Assembly (NCBI GenBank): GCA_035577985.1
Contig: DATJZY010000132.1
Span: 31,497-95,496 of the forward strand
From: Candidatus Eisenbacteria bacterium
Lineage (GTDB): Bacteria > Desulfobacterota > Binatia > DP-6
DNA: 64,000 bases
Direction: 5' to 3'
The notes beneath the pieces were generated by a model. That model saw nothing but the letters and a program-made list of their open reading frames with translations, ran no database searches and was not told the origin of the DNA. Both the position numbers and the translations under genes were made by a program. Position 1 is the stretch's first letter. The number at the start of each line of letters is the position of its first letter. Below are positions 25,990-33,730 of this stretch, in pieces.

Positions 25990-27534
25990 ATGCGCATTGG
26001 CCGAATCGTCGTCACCGCAGCCTTCGGGCTGCTGCTCGCAGCCCGCGGCGCCGTCGCCGAGGATCGCCCCTGCGCCGAGCAGTGCGGCGTCCAAGCCGAG
26101 CAGGCGTTCCAGACGTGCATCGAGCAGGGCGGCTCGGACGAGGACTGCAAGGCCGCTGCGGCCCAGACCTTCCAGACCTGCGTCGACACGAACTGCCAGA
26201 CCCCGCCTGCCGGCGACTGCCAGTCGAAGTGCGAGGAGAGCGCGACCGGCGTGCAGAACAAGTGCCTCGCGAACTGTGACGCGGGCGACGCCTGCGCCGA
26301 CATCTGCCAGCACGCGCACGACGAGGCCCTCACCCGCTGCGTGAGCGATCTCTGCGACGGCACCGAAGGCTGTCAGGACGCGCCCGACAAGTGCTGTCAC
26401 GCCGACTGCCAGACCTTCGCCCACGGCGTGTTCACCGATTGCATCGCGACCGAGGGCGAGGCGGCGAAGGAGCTGTGCTCCGCGCGCGCCGACGAGGCGC
26501 TCAAGCAGTGCACGGTCGACCACTGCAACGACCAGCCCGAGGTGCCCTGCGAGGATCGCTGCAACGGCAAGGCGGAGAAGGCGGGCCAGGCCTGCCTCGA
26601 CAACGGCGGCACGGAGGACGCGTGCGCCATGCTGAAGGCGACCGTGAAGCAGCAATGCATCGACGAGAATTGCTCCGACCCCGGCCCGAGCTGTGAGGAG
26701 ACCTGCCAGCAGAACGCCGAGGCCGGCTTCCAGGAGTGCGTCGCCGGCGGCGGCACCGAGAACGACTGTGCCGCGGCGGCCCAGACCGCGAAGGATCAGT
26801 GCATCGCCAACCAGTGCAACGCCGACGATTGCCCGGCGCGCTGCGCCGAGGCCGTCGCCAAGGTGGTCGCGGCCTGCGTCGACGCCGGTTTCGACCAGGA
26901 CTTCTGCGACGCTCTGGGTGAGGAAGCCCAGCGCCACTGCGTCGAGGAGCATTGCTCGGACGAGAGCCCCGATGCCTCGTGCAAGGAGCGCTGCGCCGAC
27001 CACGCGCGGCACGACCTGCGCCGCTGCATCGAGGACGGCGGCGTCGAGGCCGACTGCAAGGCCGCGGCGCAGACCGAGTTCGACGGCTGCGTGCAGCTCC
27101 ACTGCAACCCGCAGGCGGCGTGCGCGAACCGCTGCCAGAAGAAGGCCGACCGCGTGAAGCGCAAGTGCCTCGCGAGCGACAAGACCGAGGACGAGTGCAC
27201 GACGCTCGCGGGCGAGGTGAACGACGCCTGCATGGCCGATCACTGCGCGCCGGAGCCGCCCGATACGTGCGACTCGAACTGCGAGGCGCATGCGAACGAG
27301 GTCGAGAAGACCTGCCTCGCGGCGGGCAACTCGGCCGACGACTGCACCGCGGCCAAGCAGGGCGTGCTCGACCAGTGCACGACCGATTGCGCCGCCCCGG
27401 ACCAGACCTGCACCGAGGTGTGCGAGGGCGTCGCGCAGGACAAGCACGACAAGGTCTTCGAGCGCACGAACAGCGAGCCCCGAGCGACCGTCAAGGGGCA
27501 GCGGACCTACCGCCGCTGCGAGAAGCACTGCTGA
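25990..27534 (+). CDS. Secreted cysteine-rich tandem-repeat protein (C-x3-C helical repeats), unknown function
   Basis: 514 residues with a signal peptide (residues 1-23, ending GAVA). The mature part is about ten tandem units of roughly 45-48 residues, from Cys28 to the last residue, also Cys. The full unit is C-x3-C-x10-C-x9-C-x10-C-x3/4-C followed by a short, often Pro- or acid-rich linker. Eight units are nearly complete; the second and third are shortened and the last has lost its central pair. Between the Cys the residues are helix-prone and Ala/Gln/Glu-rich (for example EQAFQT, KAAAAQTFQT), as in disulfide-linked helical hairpins. No known family is recognised by eye. It has a good ribosome site (AAAGGGAG, 25976-25983) and its own terminator. 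Periplasmic or extracellular. Confidence 0.85.
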   Translation: MRIGRIVVTAAFGLLLAARGAVAEDRPCAEQCGVQAEQAFQTCIEQGGSDEDCKAAAAQTFQTCVDTNCQTPPAGDCQSKCEESATGVQNKCLANCDAGDACADICQHAHDEALTRCVSDLCDGTEGCQDAPDKCCHADCQTFAHGVFTDCIATEGEAAKELCSARADEALKQCTVDHCNDQPEVPCEDRCNGKAEKAGQACLDNGGTEDACAMLKATVKQQCIDENCSDPGPSCEETCQQNAEAGFQECVAGGGTENDCAAAAQTAKDQCIANQCNADDCPARCAEAVAKVVAACVDAGFDQDFCDALGEEAQRHCVEEHCSDESPDASCKERCADHARHDLRRCIEDGGVEADCKAAAQTEFDGCVQLHCNPQAACANRCQKKADRVKRKCLASDKTEDECTTLAGEVNDACMADHCAPEPPDTCDSNCEAHANEVEKTCLAAGNSADDCTAAKQGVLDQCTTDCAAPDQTCTEVCEGVAQDKHDKVFERTNSEPRATVKGQRTYRRCEKHC

Positions 27535-27560
27535 CCGTCGCTTCCTGACGAGCACTTCGA

Positions 27561-27593
27561 AGGGCCGGCGCCGCCACGGTGCCGGCCCTTTCT
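27561..27593 (+). terminator. Rho-independent terminator after the Cys-rich gene
   Basis: A 12-bp stem (AGGGCCGGCGCC with GGTGCCGGCCCT, one G-U pair) and a 6-base loop, followed by TTTCT. It starts 26 bases after the stop of the Cys-rich repeat gene and ends before the next gene's GTG at 27624. This is the clearest intrinsic terminator in the window. Confidence 0.8.
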
Positions 27594-27623
27594 CGTTCGT
27601 GCGCAAGCTGCCATAGGGGGCGC

Positions 27624-28916
27624 GTGGGAGCGAAGGGCCGAGAGGTCAGCGTCGCCGAGGCCGCCGCACTCGTCCAGCCGCGCGACGAGGTCATGTGCGG
27701 GTTCGTCAGCGGGCAGCCGCAGGGCATCCTCGATGCGCTCGGCGCGCGCACCGATCTCGAGGACGTGGTGATCGAGACGGGCATCCTCTCGGCGCCGTAC
27801 ACGTTCCTGCAGAACCCGAAGGTGCGCGTCATGTCCGGTTTCTTCGGCCCGATCGAGCGCATGGCGCGGGCGGCCGGCGGCCGCGTCGAGTTCCTCCCCG
27901 GCGACTTCCACGGGCTCGAGCGCCTTGCCCTCGTCCACAAGCCCCGCGTCGTCCTGGCCGTCACCTCGCCGCCCGACGCGGAGGGCTGGCTCAGCTTCGG
28001 CACGCACGCGGGCGCGTCGTACCGTCCGTTTCTCGATGCCGCAAGCGATCCGGAGCGGCTCGCGATCGCGGAGGTGAATCCGCACATGCCGCGCGTGCGC
28101 GGTCTTCCGGAGCTCGGCGACCACCGGATCCACGTGTCCCAGGTGGACGCGTGGGCCCGGCACGAGGCCGAGCTGTTCGCGCTTCCCGACGAGCCGGCGT
28201 CACCCGAGGACGTCGCGATCGCGCGGCACGTGGCCGACCTGATCGAGAACGGCTCGACCCTTCAGTTCGGGATCGGGGCCATCCCGAACCAGATCGCCCA
28301 GATCCTGTCCGCGGGCCCGCTCGGCGACTTCGGCGTCCACACCGAGATGTTCTCGGACGGCGTCATGCACCTCCACGACGCCGACAAGGTGACGAACCGC
28401 AAAGGCCTCTACGACGGCGTCTCGGTCGCGACCTTCGCACTCGGCAGCGCCGCGCTCTACCGCTGGCTCGACGGCAACCCGATCGTGCGCATGCTGCCGG
28501 TCTCGGCCACCAACGAGCCGGCCCTCCTCCGCAAGCTGCGGAGGCTCGTCAGCGTCAACGGCTGCCTCAGCGTCGATCTCTTCGGGCAGGCGGCGGCCGA
28601 CCACGTCGGCGGCCGCCAGTACTCGGGGATCGGCGGGCACGAGTCGTTCGTCGTCGGCGCCAGCGAGGCGCCGGGCGGAAAGAGCCTCCTCTGCCTCAAG
28701 TCGACGGCGACCGTCGGGGGACGGCGAGTGTCGACCATCGTCCCGCAGCTTCCCCCGGGCACGCTCGTCACGACGGCCCGGCACCACCTCCAGTGGGTCG
28801 TGACGGAGCACGGCGCCGTCGACGTCTCGTTCGCGGGCGACCGGATGCGCGCCGAGGCCCTGATCGGCGTCGCCCATCCCGATTTTCGCGACGAGCTGCG
28901 GGCCGCCCTGCGCTGA
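27624..28916 (+). CDS. Acetyl-CoA hydrolase/transferase-family CoA-transferase (4-hydroxybutyrate CoA-transferase-like)
   Basis: 430 residues. The family blocks are VCGFVSGQPQGILDALG-like near 28, LEDVVIETGIL near 48, an EVNPHMPRVRG segment near 150, and the probable catalytic-Glu loop GVHTEMFSDGVMHLH near 235. Near the C-terminus are GIGGHESFVVGA, VVTEHGAVDVSF and RAEALIGVAHPDFR. These enzymes exchange CoA between acetyl-CoA and an organic acid. The GTG at 27624 with a GGGGG-rich site just before it was chosen because the frame upstream reads through the terminator. Substrate unknown. Confidence 0.85.
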   Translation: MGAKGREVSVAEAAALVQPRDEVMCGFVSGQPQGILDALGARTDLEDVVIETGILSAPYTFLQNPKVRVMSGFFGPIERMARAAGGRVEFLPGDFHGLERLALVHKPRVVLAVTSPPDAEGWLSFGTHAGASYRPFLDAASDPERLAIAEVNPHMPRVRGLPELGDHRIHVSQVDAWARHEAELFALPDEPASPEDVAIARHVADLIENGSTLQFGIGAIPNQIAQILSAGPLGDFGVHTEMFSDGVMHLHDADKVTNRKGLYDGVSVATFALGSAALYRWLDGNPIVRMLPVSATNEPALLRKLRRLVSVNGCLSVDLFGQAAADHVGGRQYSGIGGHESFVVGASEAPGGKSLLCLKSTATVGGRRVSTIVPQLPPGTLVTTARHHLQWVVTEHGAVDVSFAGDRMRAEALIGVAHPDFRDELRAALR

Positions 28917-29105
28917 CCCGAACCTCGCACGACGCACGGCGGGCGCGGGGCGATGCGACGCCGGTGCGCCGCCTGCGGGCGCCGGGCGCCACCGGTGTGC
29001 CACTCCTGGCGCTCGCCACGGCCACCGGCGCGGAGAAATCCAGGCCGCCACGGCGGCAGAGGGCTTGCTACCGTTGCACACCCCAACGGGGCACGGGAGG
29101 CCAGC

Positions 29106-29393
29106 GTGGAGCGCAACATCGTCGACGAGGAGCTGCCGCGCACGATCGCGACGCAGTTCGAGCTGTTCGCCGGGCGGCTCATGGAAGCCTGGATCCTCGC
29201 CGGCCAGGTGTCGGTCTCGTCGGGCGACCTCAAGATGGCCGCCGAGTTCCTGCGCCTGGCGGGCTGGAGCGTCGAGGAGACGGCCGGCCTCATGGTGAGG
29301 CTCCGCGGGCGCGACGGACGCACGCGCGAGCTGACGCGCGAGGACACGATCCTGTTCGCAGTACGAACGCTCGCCGGGAGGACACAGCCGTGA
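29106..29393 (+). CDS. Small cytoplasmic protein of unknown function
   Basis: 95 residues from a GTG with GGGAGG at 29095-29100. The product is mostly helical: EELPRTIATQFELFAGRLMEA, then GDLKMAAEFLRLAGWSVEETAGLMV, and a charged end. No family is recognised. The next tiny gene starts inside its stop codon (GTGA), so they are coupled. The frame extends upstream to 28953, but the extra part is Arg/Cys-rich and without a ribosome site. Confidence 0.6.
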   Translation: MERNIVDEELPRTIATQFELFAGRLMEAWILAGQVSVSSGDLKMAAEFLRLAGWSVEETAGLMVRLRGRDGRTRELTREDTILFAVRTLAGRTQP

Positions 29394-29506
29394 CCACCTT
29401 CCTCATCTGGGCCTTCGGCTACACCACCGGGTTCGCGCTCGGCGTCTGGGCGCGCGAGCGGTGGGGCTGCACCACGTTCGTCCCGGCGCCGCGCCCGCGT
29501 CGCTGA
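29390..29506 (+). CDS. 38-residue membrane peptide, coupled to the upstream gene
   Basis: A GTG that overlaps the previous stop (GTGA), with GGGAGGA upstream at 29376-29382. The product is one hydrophobic helix (FLIWAFGYTTGFALGVWA) and a basic, Pro-rich tail. Too short to name, but the tight overlap and the ribosome site argue that it is expressed. Confidence 0.55.
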   Translation: MTTFLIWAFGYTTGFALGVWARERWGCTTFVPAPRPRR

Positions 29507-29519
29507 GCGGCGATCGCCC

Positions 29520-30593
29520 TCAGGGGTGCCGGGTCATGTGGTCGTGCGCGAGCCCGATCATGCCCTCGGCGACGACCTCGCCGCCCGCCATGCGCGCGTC
29601 CTGCGTATGGCCCTGCAGGTAACGGAAGTAGAGCTGCTGGACGACGGCCGCCATCTTGAAGAGGCCGAACACGTAGTAGTACGGCATGGTCGAGACGTCG
29701 CGGCGGCTGCGTTCGGCGTAACGTGCGATCGCTTCGGCGCGCGTCATGAATCCCGGCGCGCGTGACGGCATGGGCGACAGGAACTCGAACGTCTCGCCCT
29801 GCTCGTACCAGGAGGCGAGGAGCGTCCCGAGGTCCGTGAAGGGGTCGCCCACCGTACACATGTCCCAGTCGTAGACGGCGACGCAGCGACCCGGATCGTC
29901 CGCGGCGACGGCCATGTTGTCCAGGCGCCAGTCGTTGTGGACGAGCGTCGGCGGGGGCGACGGCGGCATGTGGCTGACGAGCCACGCCATCACCTCGTCG
30001 GCGGTTTTCAGCTCCTTCGTCTTGGCGCGGTTCCAGCGATCGCTCCAGCCCTTCACCTGACGCTGCAGGTAGCCCTCGGGCTTGCCGAGGCCCATCAATC
30101 CCGCGGCCTCGGCGTCGACGGCGTGGAAGTCGGCCAGGGTGTCGATGATCACCTGCGAGAGCTTGCGGTTCTGGCTGGCGTCCTTGCCGCCCCCGAATTC
30201 CGGAGGCACGTCACGGCGGACGACGACGCCCTCTCGCCGCTCCATGACGAAGAACGTCGCGCCGAGGACGCTCTTGTCCTCGCAATAGAGGAACGCGCGG
30301 GGCGCGAGCGGGAACTGCTCGTAGAGCACCGAGAGCACGCGGTACTCGCGCCCCATGTCGTGCGCGCCGGCCGCGACGTCGCCGTGCGGGCCGCGGCGGA
30401 GCACGTAGCGCGCTGCCGGGTAGCGGACGAGGTACGTGAGGTTCGCGTGTCCGCCGGGAAACTGCCAGATCTCGGGCGTGCCTGTGGCGCCGGGAATGCG
30501 GCCGTCGAGGTAGCGACCGACGGCGACCGCGTCGAGCTCCTCGCCCGGCCGCGGCGCGACGACGTCCGGATCGGGTGGCGCGCTCGTGGTCAC
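29520..30593 (-). CDS. Phosphotransferase-family protein (aminoglycoside-phosphotransferase fold, ACAD10/11-like)
   Basis: 357 residues with the kinase-like fold: the nucleotide region FPGGHANLTYLVRY near 45, a YVLRRGPHG block, the catalytic-loop motif LVHNDWRLDN near 218, and the metal-binding DWD near 244 (YDWDMCTVGDP). This group is often found beside acyl-CoA dehydrogenase genes and in mammals is fused to them, where it phosphorylates hydroxyacyl-CoA intermediates; that role is a plausible inference here. Divergent from the P450 gene. Confidence 0.87.
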   Translation of the reverse strand: MTTSAPPDPDVVAPRPGEELDAVAVGRYLDGRIPGATGTPEIWQFPGGHANLTYLVRYPAARYVLRRGPHGDVAAGAHDMGREYRVLSVLYEQFPLAPRAFLYCEDKSVLGATFFVMERREGVVVRRDVPPEFGGGKDASQNRKLSQVIIDTLADFHAVDAEAAGLMGLGKPEGYLQRQVKGWSDRWNRAKTKELKTADEVMAWLVSHMPPSPPPTLVHNDWRLDNMAVAADDPGRCVAVYDWDMCTVGDPFTDLGTLLASWYEQGETFEFLSPMPSRAPGFMTRAEAIARYAERSRRDVSTMPYYYVFGLFKMAAVVQQLYFRYLQGHTQDARMAGGEVVAEGMIGLAHDHMTRHP

Positions 30594-30628
30594 CGGGGTT
30601 CGCTAACAGGGCGCGCGGCGGCCCGTCA

Positions 30629-30653
30629 ACCAGCGCGCCCATTTTCGGCTGGT
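30629..30653. promoter_or_regulatory. Inverted repeat upstream of the cytochrome P450 gene
   Basis: ACCAGC (30629-30634) and GCTGGT (30648-30653) are perfectly complementary across a 13-base spacer containing the AT-rich run CATTTTC. It sits in the 70-bp gap between the divergent phosphotransferase and P450 genes, ending ten bases before the P450 ATG. It may be an operator, but a 6-bp arm is short. Confidence 0.28.
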
Positions 30654-30663
30654 AATCGGGCGA

Positions 30664-31851
30664 ATGTTCGATTACACCCGACGCATCATGGACACCGGCA
30701 TCGATTTCGACCCGCAGATGATCTTCGATCATCCGGATCCCTACCCCATGTTCGCGATGATGCGTGCGAACACGCCCGTGCTGCGGATCGAATTCATGGG
30801 TCGCGTCGCCGTCTCCGTCAGCAAGTACGACGACTGCGTCGCCGTCCTGAAGGACCACGAGACGTTCTCCTCGAAGTCGAACTTCGAGGTCGGCAAGGTG
30901 ATGGGCCGGACGCTCATCGAGATGGACGGCAAGGAGCACACGCGCCACCGCATGCTCGTGCAGCAGGTGTTCGCGCCGAAGAACCTGGAGCGGCTCGAGC
31001 CGGTCTTCGAGAAGATGGTCCACGAAATCATCGACGGCTTCGCCACGCGGCCGGCGGCCGAGCTGGTCGCCGACTTCACGGACCGCTTTCCGGTGCAGGT
31101 GATGGCCCACATGGTCGGCATCCCGCGCAAGGATTATCCGCAGTTCCAGTCCTGGGCGCTCGACATCATCGGGTTCCCGAAGGACCTGCAGAAGGGCCTC
31201 GCGGCGGCCGAGGCGCTCCGCCAGTACCTCCTCCCCGTCATCGCCGAGCGCCGTGCGCACCCGGCGGACGACGTCATCTCGAAGCTCGTGACCGGCACCG
31301 TCGACGGCGAGGGCCTCACGAGCGACGAGGTGGTGAACTTCCTGCGCCTCCTGATCCCGGCCGGCGCCGAGACGACGTTCAAGCTGCTCGGCAACCTCTT
31401 CGTCGCGCTCCTCTCGGATCGCGAGGCGCGCTACGAGCGCGTGCGCGCCGATCGCTCGCTCGTGCCGTGGGCCATCGAGGAGACGCTGCGTTGGGAGACG
31501 TCGGTGCTGATGACGTCGCGCCAGGCGACGCGCGACGTCGAGATGCGCGGCGTCGAGATCCCGGCCGGGATGAACGTCTCGGTGATGAACGCCTCGGGCA
31601 ACCGCGACGAGGAGCACTACCCGAATCCCGACCTCTACGACCTCGACCGTCGCGCCGACGACCACCTCGGCTTCGGCTTCGGTCGCCACCATTGCCTCGG
31701 CTACCACCTGGCGCGCATGGAGGTCCGCATCGCGCTCAACGCGATCCTCGACCGCCTGCCGAAGCTCCGGCTCGATCCCGCTGCGCCGCCGCCGCAGATC
31801 CTGGGGCTCGCCTTCCGCGCCCCGAAGCGCGTCGACGCGCGCATCGACTGA
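30664..31851 (+). CDS. Cytochrome P450
   Basis: 395 residues, the usual length of soluble bacterial P450s. The heme-binding loop FGFGRHHCLG has its Cys ligand at residue 344, the I-helix oxygen-activation motif is AGAETT near 236, and the K-helix ExxR appears as EETLR near 276. The N-terminus (DPYPMFAMMRANTPVLRI) is typical. No ferredoxin or reductase gene is adjacent, so the redox partners are elsewhere. Substrate unknown; the neighbouring lipid genes suggest a fatty or terpenoid-type compound. Confidence 0.95.
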   Translation: MFDYTRRIMDTGIDFDPQMIFDHPDPYPMFAMMRANTPVLRIEFMGRVAVSVSKYDDCVAVLKDHETFSSKSNFEVGKVMGRTLIEMDGKEHTRHRMLVQQVFAPKNLERLEPVFEKMVHEIIDGFATRPAAELVADFTDRFPVQVMAHMVGIPRKDYPQFQSWALDIIGFPKDLQKGLAAAEALRQYLLPVIAERRAHPADDVISKLVTGTVDGEGLTSDEVVNFLRLLIPAGAETTFKLLGNLFVALLSDREARYERVRADRSLVPWAIEETLRWETSVLMTSRQATRDVEMRGVEIPAGMNVSVMNASGNRDEEHYPNPDLYDLDRRADDHLGFGFGRHHCLGYHLARMEVRIALNAILDRLPKLRLDPAAPPPQILGLAFRAPKRVDARID

Positions 31852-31857
31852 GCGGCG

Positions 31858-33600
31858 CTACGCCGCAGCCGCGAGGGTCGCGAGCTCGCTCACGAGCGAT
31901 TGCACCTGCACCGCCAGCGCGCCGCGCTGATCGGACGCGATGTTTCGCTGGGCGGCCTTGGACGCAAGCTGCCTCCCGAGCCGGCGCACGTTCGCCAACC
32001 CCTTCTTCAGCTTGCGGCGCAGCGACTTGCCGGTCCGGCCCTCCGCGGCTTCGAGCTGTGAGCCGGCGCGAGCCGAGGTCGCATCGAGCCGCGTTCGGAG
32101 CTTGCCGGCGGGCGCGGCCGCATCGATGGCCGTCGCGAGGATGCCGAGGCGACAGCGCACGCCCCCGAGCGACGGCGCGGCGGGGCACTCGGCGCCGGGG
32201 AGCGTCGTCGTCGTGGTCGTGAACGGCGCCAGCAGGACCTTGGCGACGAAGCCCTCCGAGCTCGAGCCTGACGATGCCAGGCCCGTCACGACGACCGAGC
32301 CTGCATCTGCAGTGAGCCGCGCGCCACCGGGAAACGACTCGTCACCGTATTCGAGCCGAACGAGTCCGTTCGTACCGAACGAGGGATCGAGGTTGCCGTC
32401 GACGTCGAGACGCAGCACGATCGCGCGTGTCGCTCCGCCCTCGTCGGTGCGACCGTACGCAACGACCTTGCCGTCGGGCTGCACGACCACCTGGGCGAGG
32501 ATGGATTGCGTCGAACCGACGCCCGGCTGAATGCGACGGATCCCGCCCATGCCGAAGGTCGTGTCGAGCAGCCCGCCTGGCGTGAGGCGCATCAGGAGCA
32601 ACGCCGGGTGGTTGTCGCCGTCGGTGCCGACTCCGCCCACGTAGATCTCGCGCTCGGGTCCCTCGGCGACGGTCGTTCCCTGTGAATAGCGGTTCGAAGC
32701 AGCCGGATCGCCCGCTTGGGCGCGAAAATAGCCGGTTCCGCCGCCGAACGTCGTGTCGAGCGAGCCGGACTCCGTGAACCTGACGACGAGGACCTCCTGC
32801 GCTCCATTCGTCGCGAGCGTCGTGCCGACGACGAGGACGCCCGCGGCCGTCACAAGGCACCCGAGCCCGTACGATCCCGTATCGGTGGTCTCCGAGAACC
32901 CGTTCACGTACGAGCCTTGCATTGGAACGTTCCCGAAGCCGGTATCGAGCGTACCCGCGGGAAGCACCTTCGAGAGACCGAGCTTGCGATCGGTGCCGGT
33001 CATCGTGTCGATCGTCGATGCAACATAGGTGGCTCCGTCCGGACCGACCGCGGCGCGCTCGGCATTCGTCGTCTGACCGACGCCTGCGGGCTGAGGCCGG
33101 ATGCTGCCGCCGTTGCCGAAGCCGACGTCGACCATGCCATCCGGATCGAACGCGCCGACCAGCGCGGCGCCGCGGGCGTCCGACGCGGTGGCCCCACCGC
33201 CGATCAGCCAGCCGGCGCCGGCCGGTCGCGGGCCGATCGCGGTTGCACGCGAACCCGGCGCGAACGTTCCCGATCCGAGACCCATCTGCACGACCGTCGA
33301 GCCCTTGGTCCCGAACGACGGGTCGACCGCCCCGCTGGCGGTGAGTCGCACGAGCGCAACCGCACCGCGGCCCGTGTCGTCCGTCGAGTTGCCGGCGACG
33401 AGGAGGCGCCCCTGGTCGTCGAACGCGATGCCGACGAAGAAGGTCGTGTGCGGCACGGTGTGCGAAACGTCGAGCATCACGGGCTGTCCGCCGTTGAAGG
33501 TCGGGTCGAGCTCACCAGGCTGCTCGGCGAAGGTCGCGCCGCGCACGAGCAGTGCGCACCCGGCGAGAAGGATGACGCGCATGCGGGCGCCCGAGGCCAT
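31858..33600 (-). CDS. Secreted delta-60 repeat (beta-propeller-type) protein with Thr-rich linker and C-terminal helical domain
   Basis: About 580 residues. A signal peptide (MRVILLAGCALLVRGATFA, from the second Met) is followed by about seven delta-60-type motifs of the form G-x-LDPSFG-x-G (for example GELDPTFNGG, GAVDPSFGTKG, GNLDPSFGTNG) spaced about 60 residues apart. Then come a TTTTTTLP linker and a basic, helical C-terminal domain with two Cys at its start. Proteins of this kind are probably exported or surface-bound. It lies head-to-head with a paralogue (130-bp gap). The start at 33600 has AGGGA just upstream; 33582 is the alternative. Confidence 0.85.
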   Translation of the reverse strand: MASGARMRVILLAGCALLVRGATFAEQPGELDPTFNGGQPVMLDVSHTVPHTTFFVGIAFDDQGRLLVAGNSTDDTGRGAVALVRLTASGAVDPSFGTKGSTVVQMGLGSGTFAPGSRATAIGPRPAGAGWLIGGGATASDARGAALVGAFDPDGMVDVGFGNGGSIRPQPAGVGQTTNAERAAVGPDGATYVASTIDTMTGTDRKLGLSKVLPAGTLDTGFGNVPMQGSYVNGFSETTDTGSYGLGCLVTAAGVLVVGTTLATNGAQEVLVVRFTESGSLDTTFGGGTGYFRAQAGDPAASNRYSQGTTVAEGPEREIYVGGVGTDGDNHPALLLMRLTPGGLLDTTFGMGGIRRIQPGVGSTQSILAQVVVQPDGKVVAYGRTDEGGATRAIVLRLDVDGNLDPSFGTNGLVRLEYGDESFPGGARLTADAGSVVVTGLASSGSSSEGFVAKVLLAPFTTTTTTLPGAECPAAPSLGGVRCRLGILATAIDAAAPAGKLRTRLDATSARAGSQLEAAEGRTGKSLRRKLKKGLANVRRLGRQLASKAAQRNIASDQRGALAVQVQSLVSELATLAAAA

Positions 33601-33730
33601 GCGCGTCCCTAGCCCACGTTCCGGTCGCCGGGCAACGGCGTTCGCGGGAGTGCGGCCTCGAGGACCGCAACGGCTCGAGCTCCAGGGGCGCGACCTTGAC
33701 CGTTTCCGGCGATTCCCCCAAGACGGCCCC

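Noticed and set aside
27695..29389. Long frame on the same strand as the CoA-transferase ending at 29506
   Set aside because: It is an out-of-frame shadow of the CoA-transferase except for its last 38 codons, which form the tiny membrane peptide listed separately.
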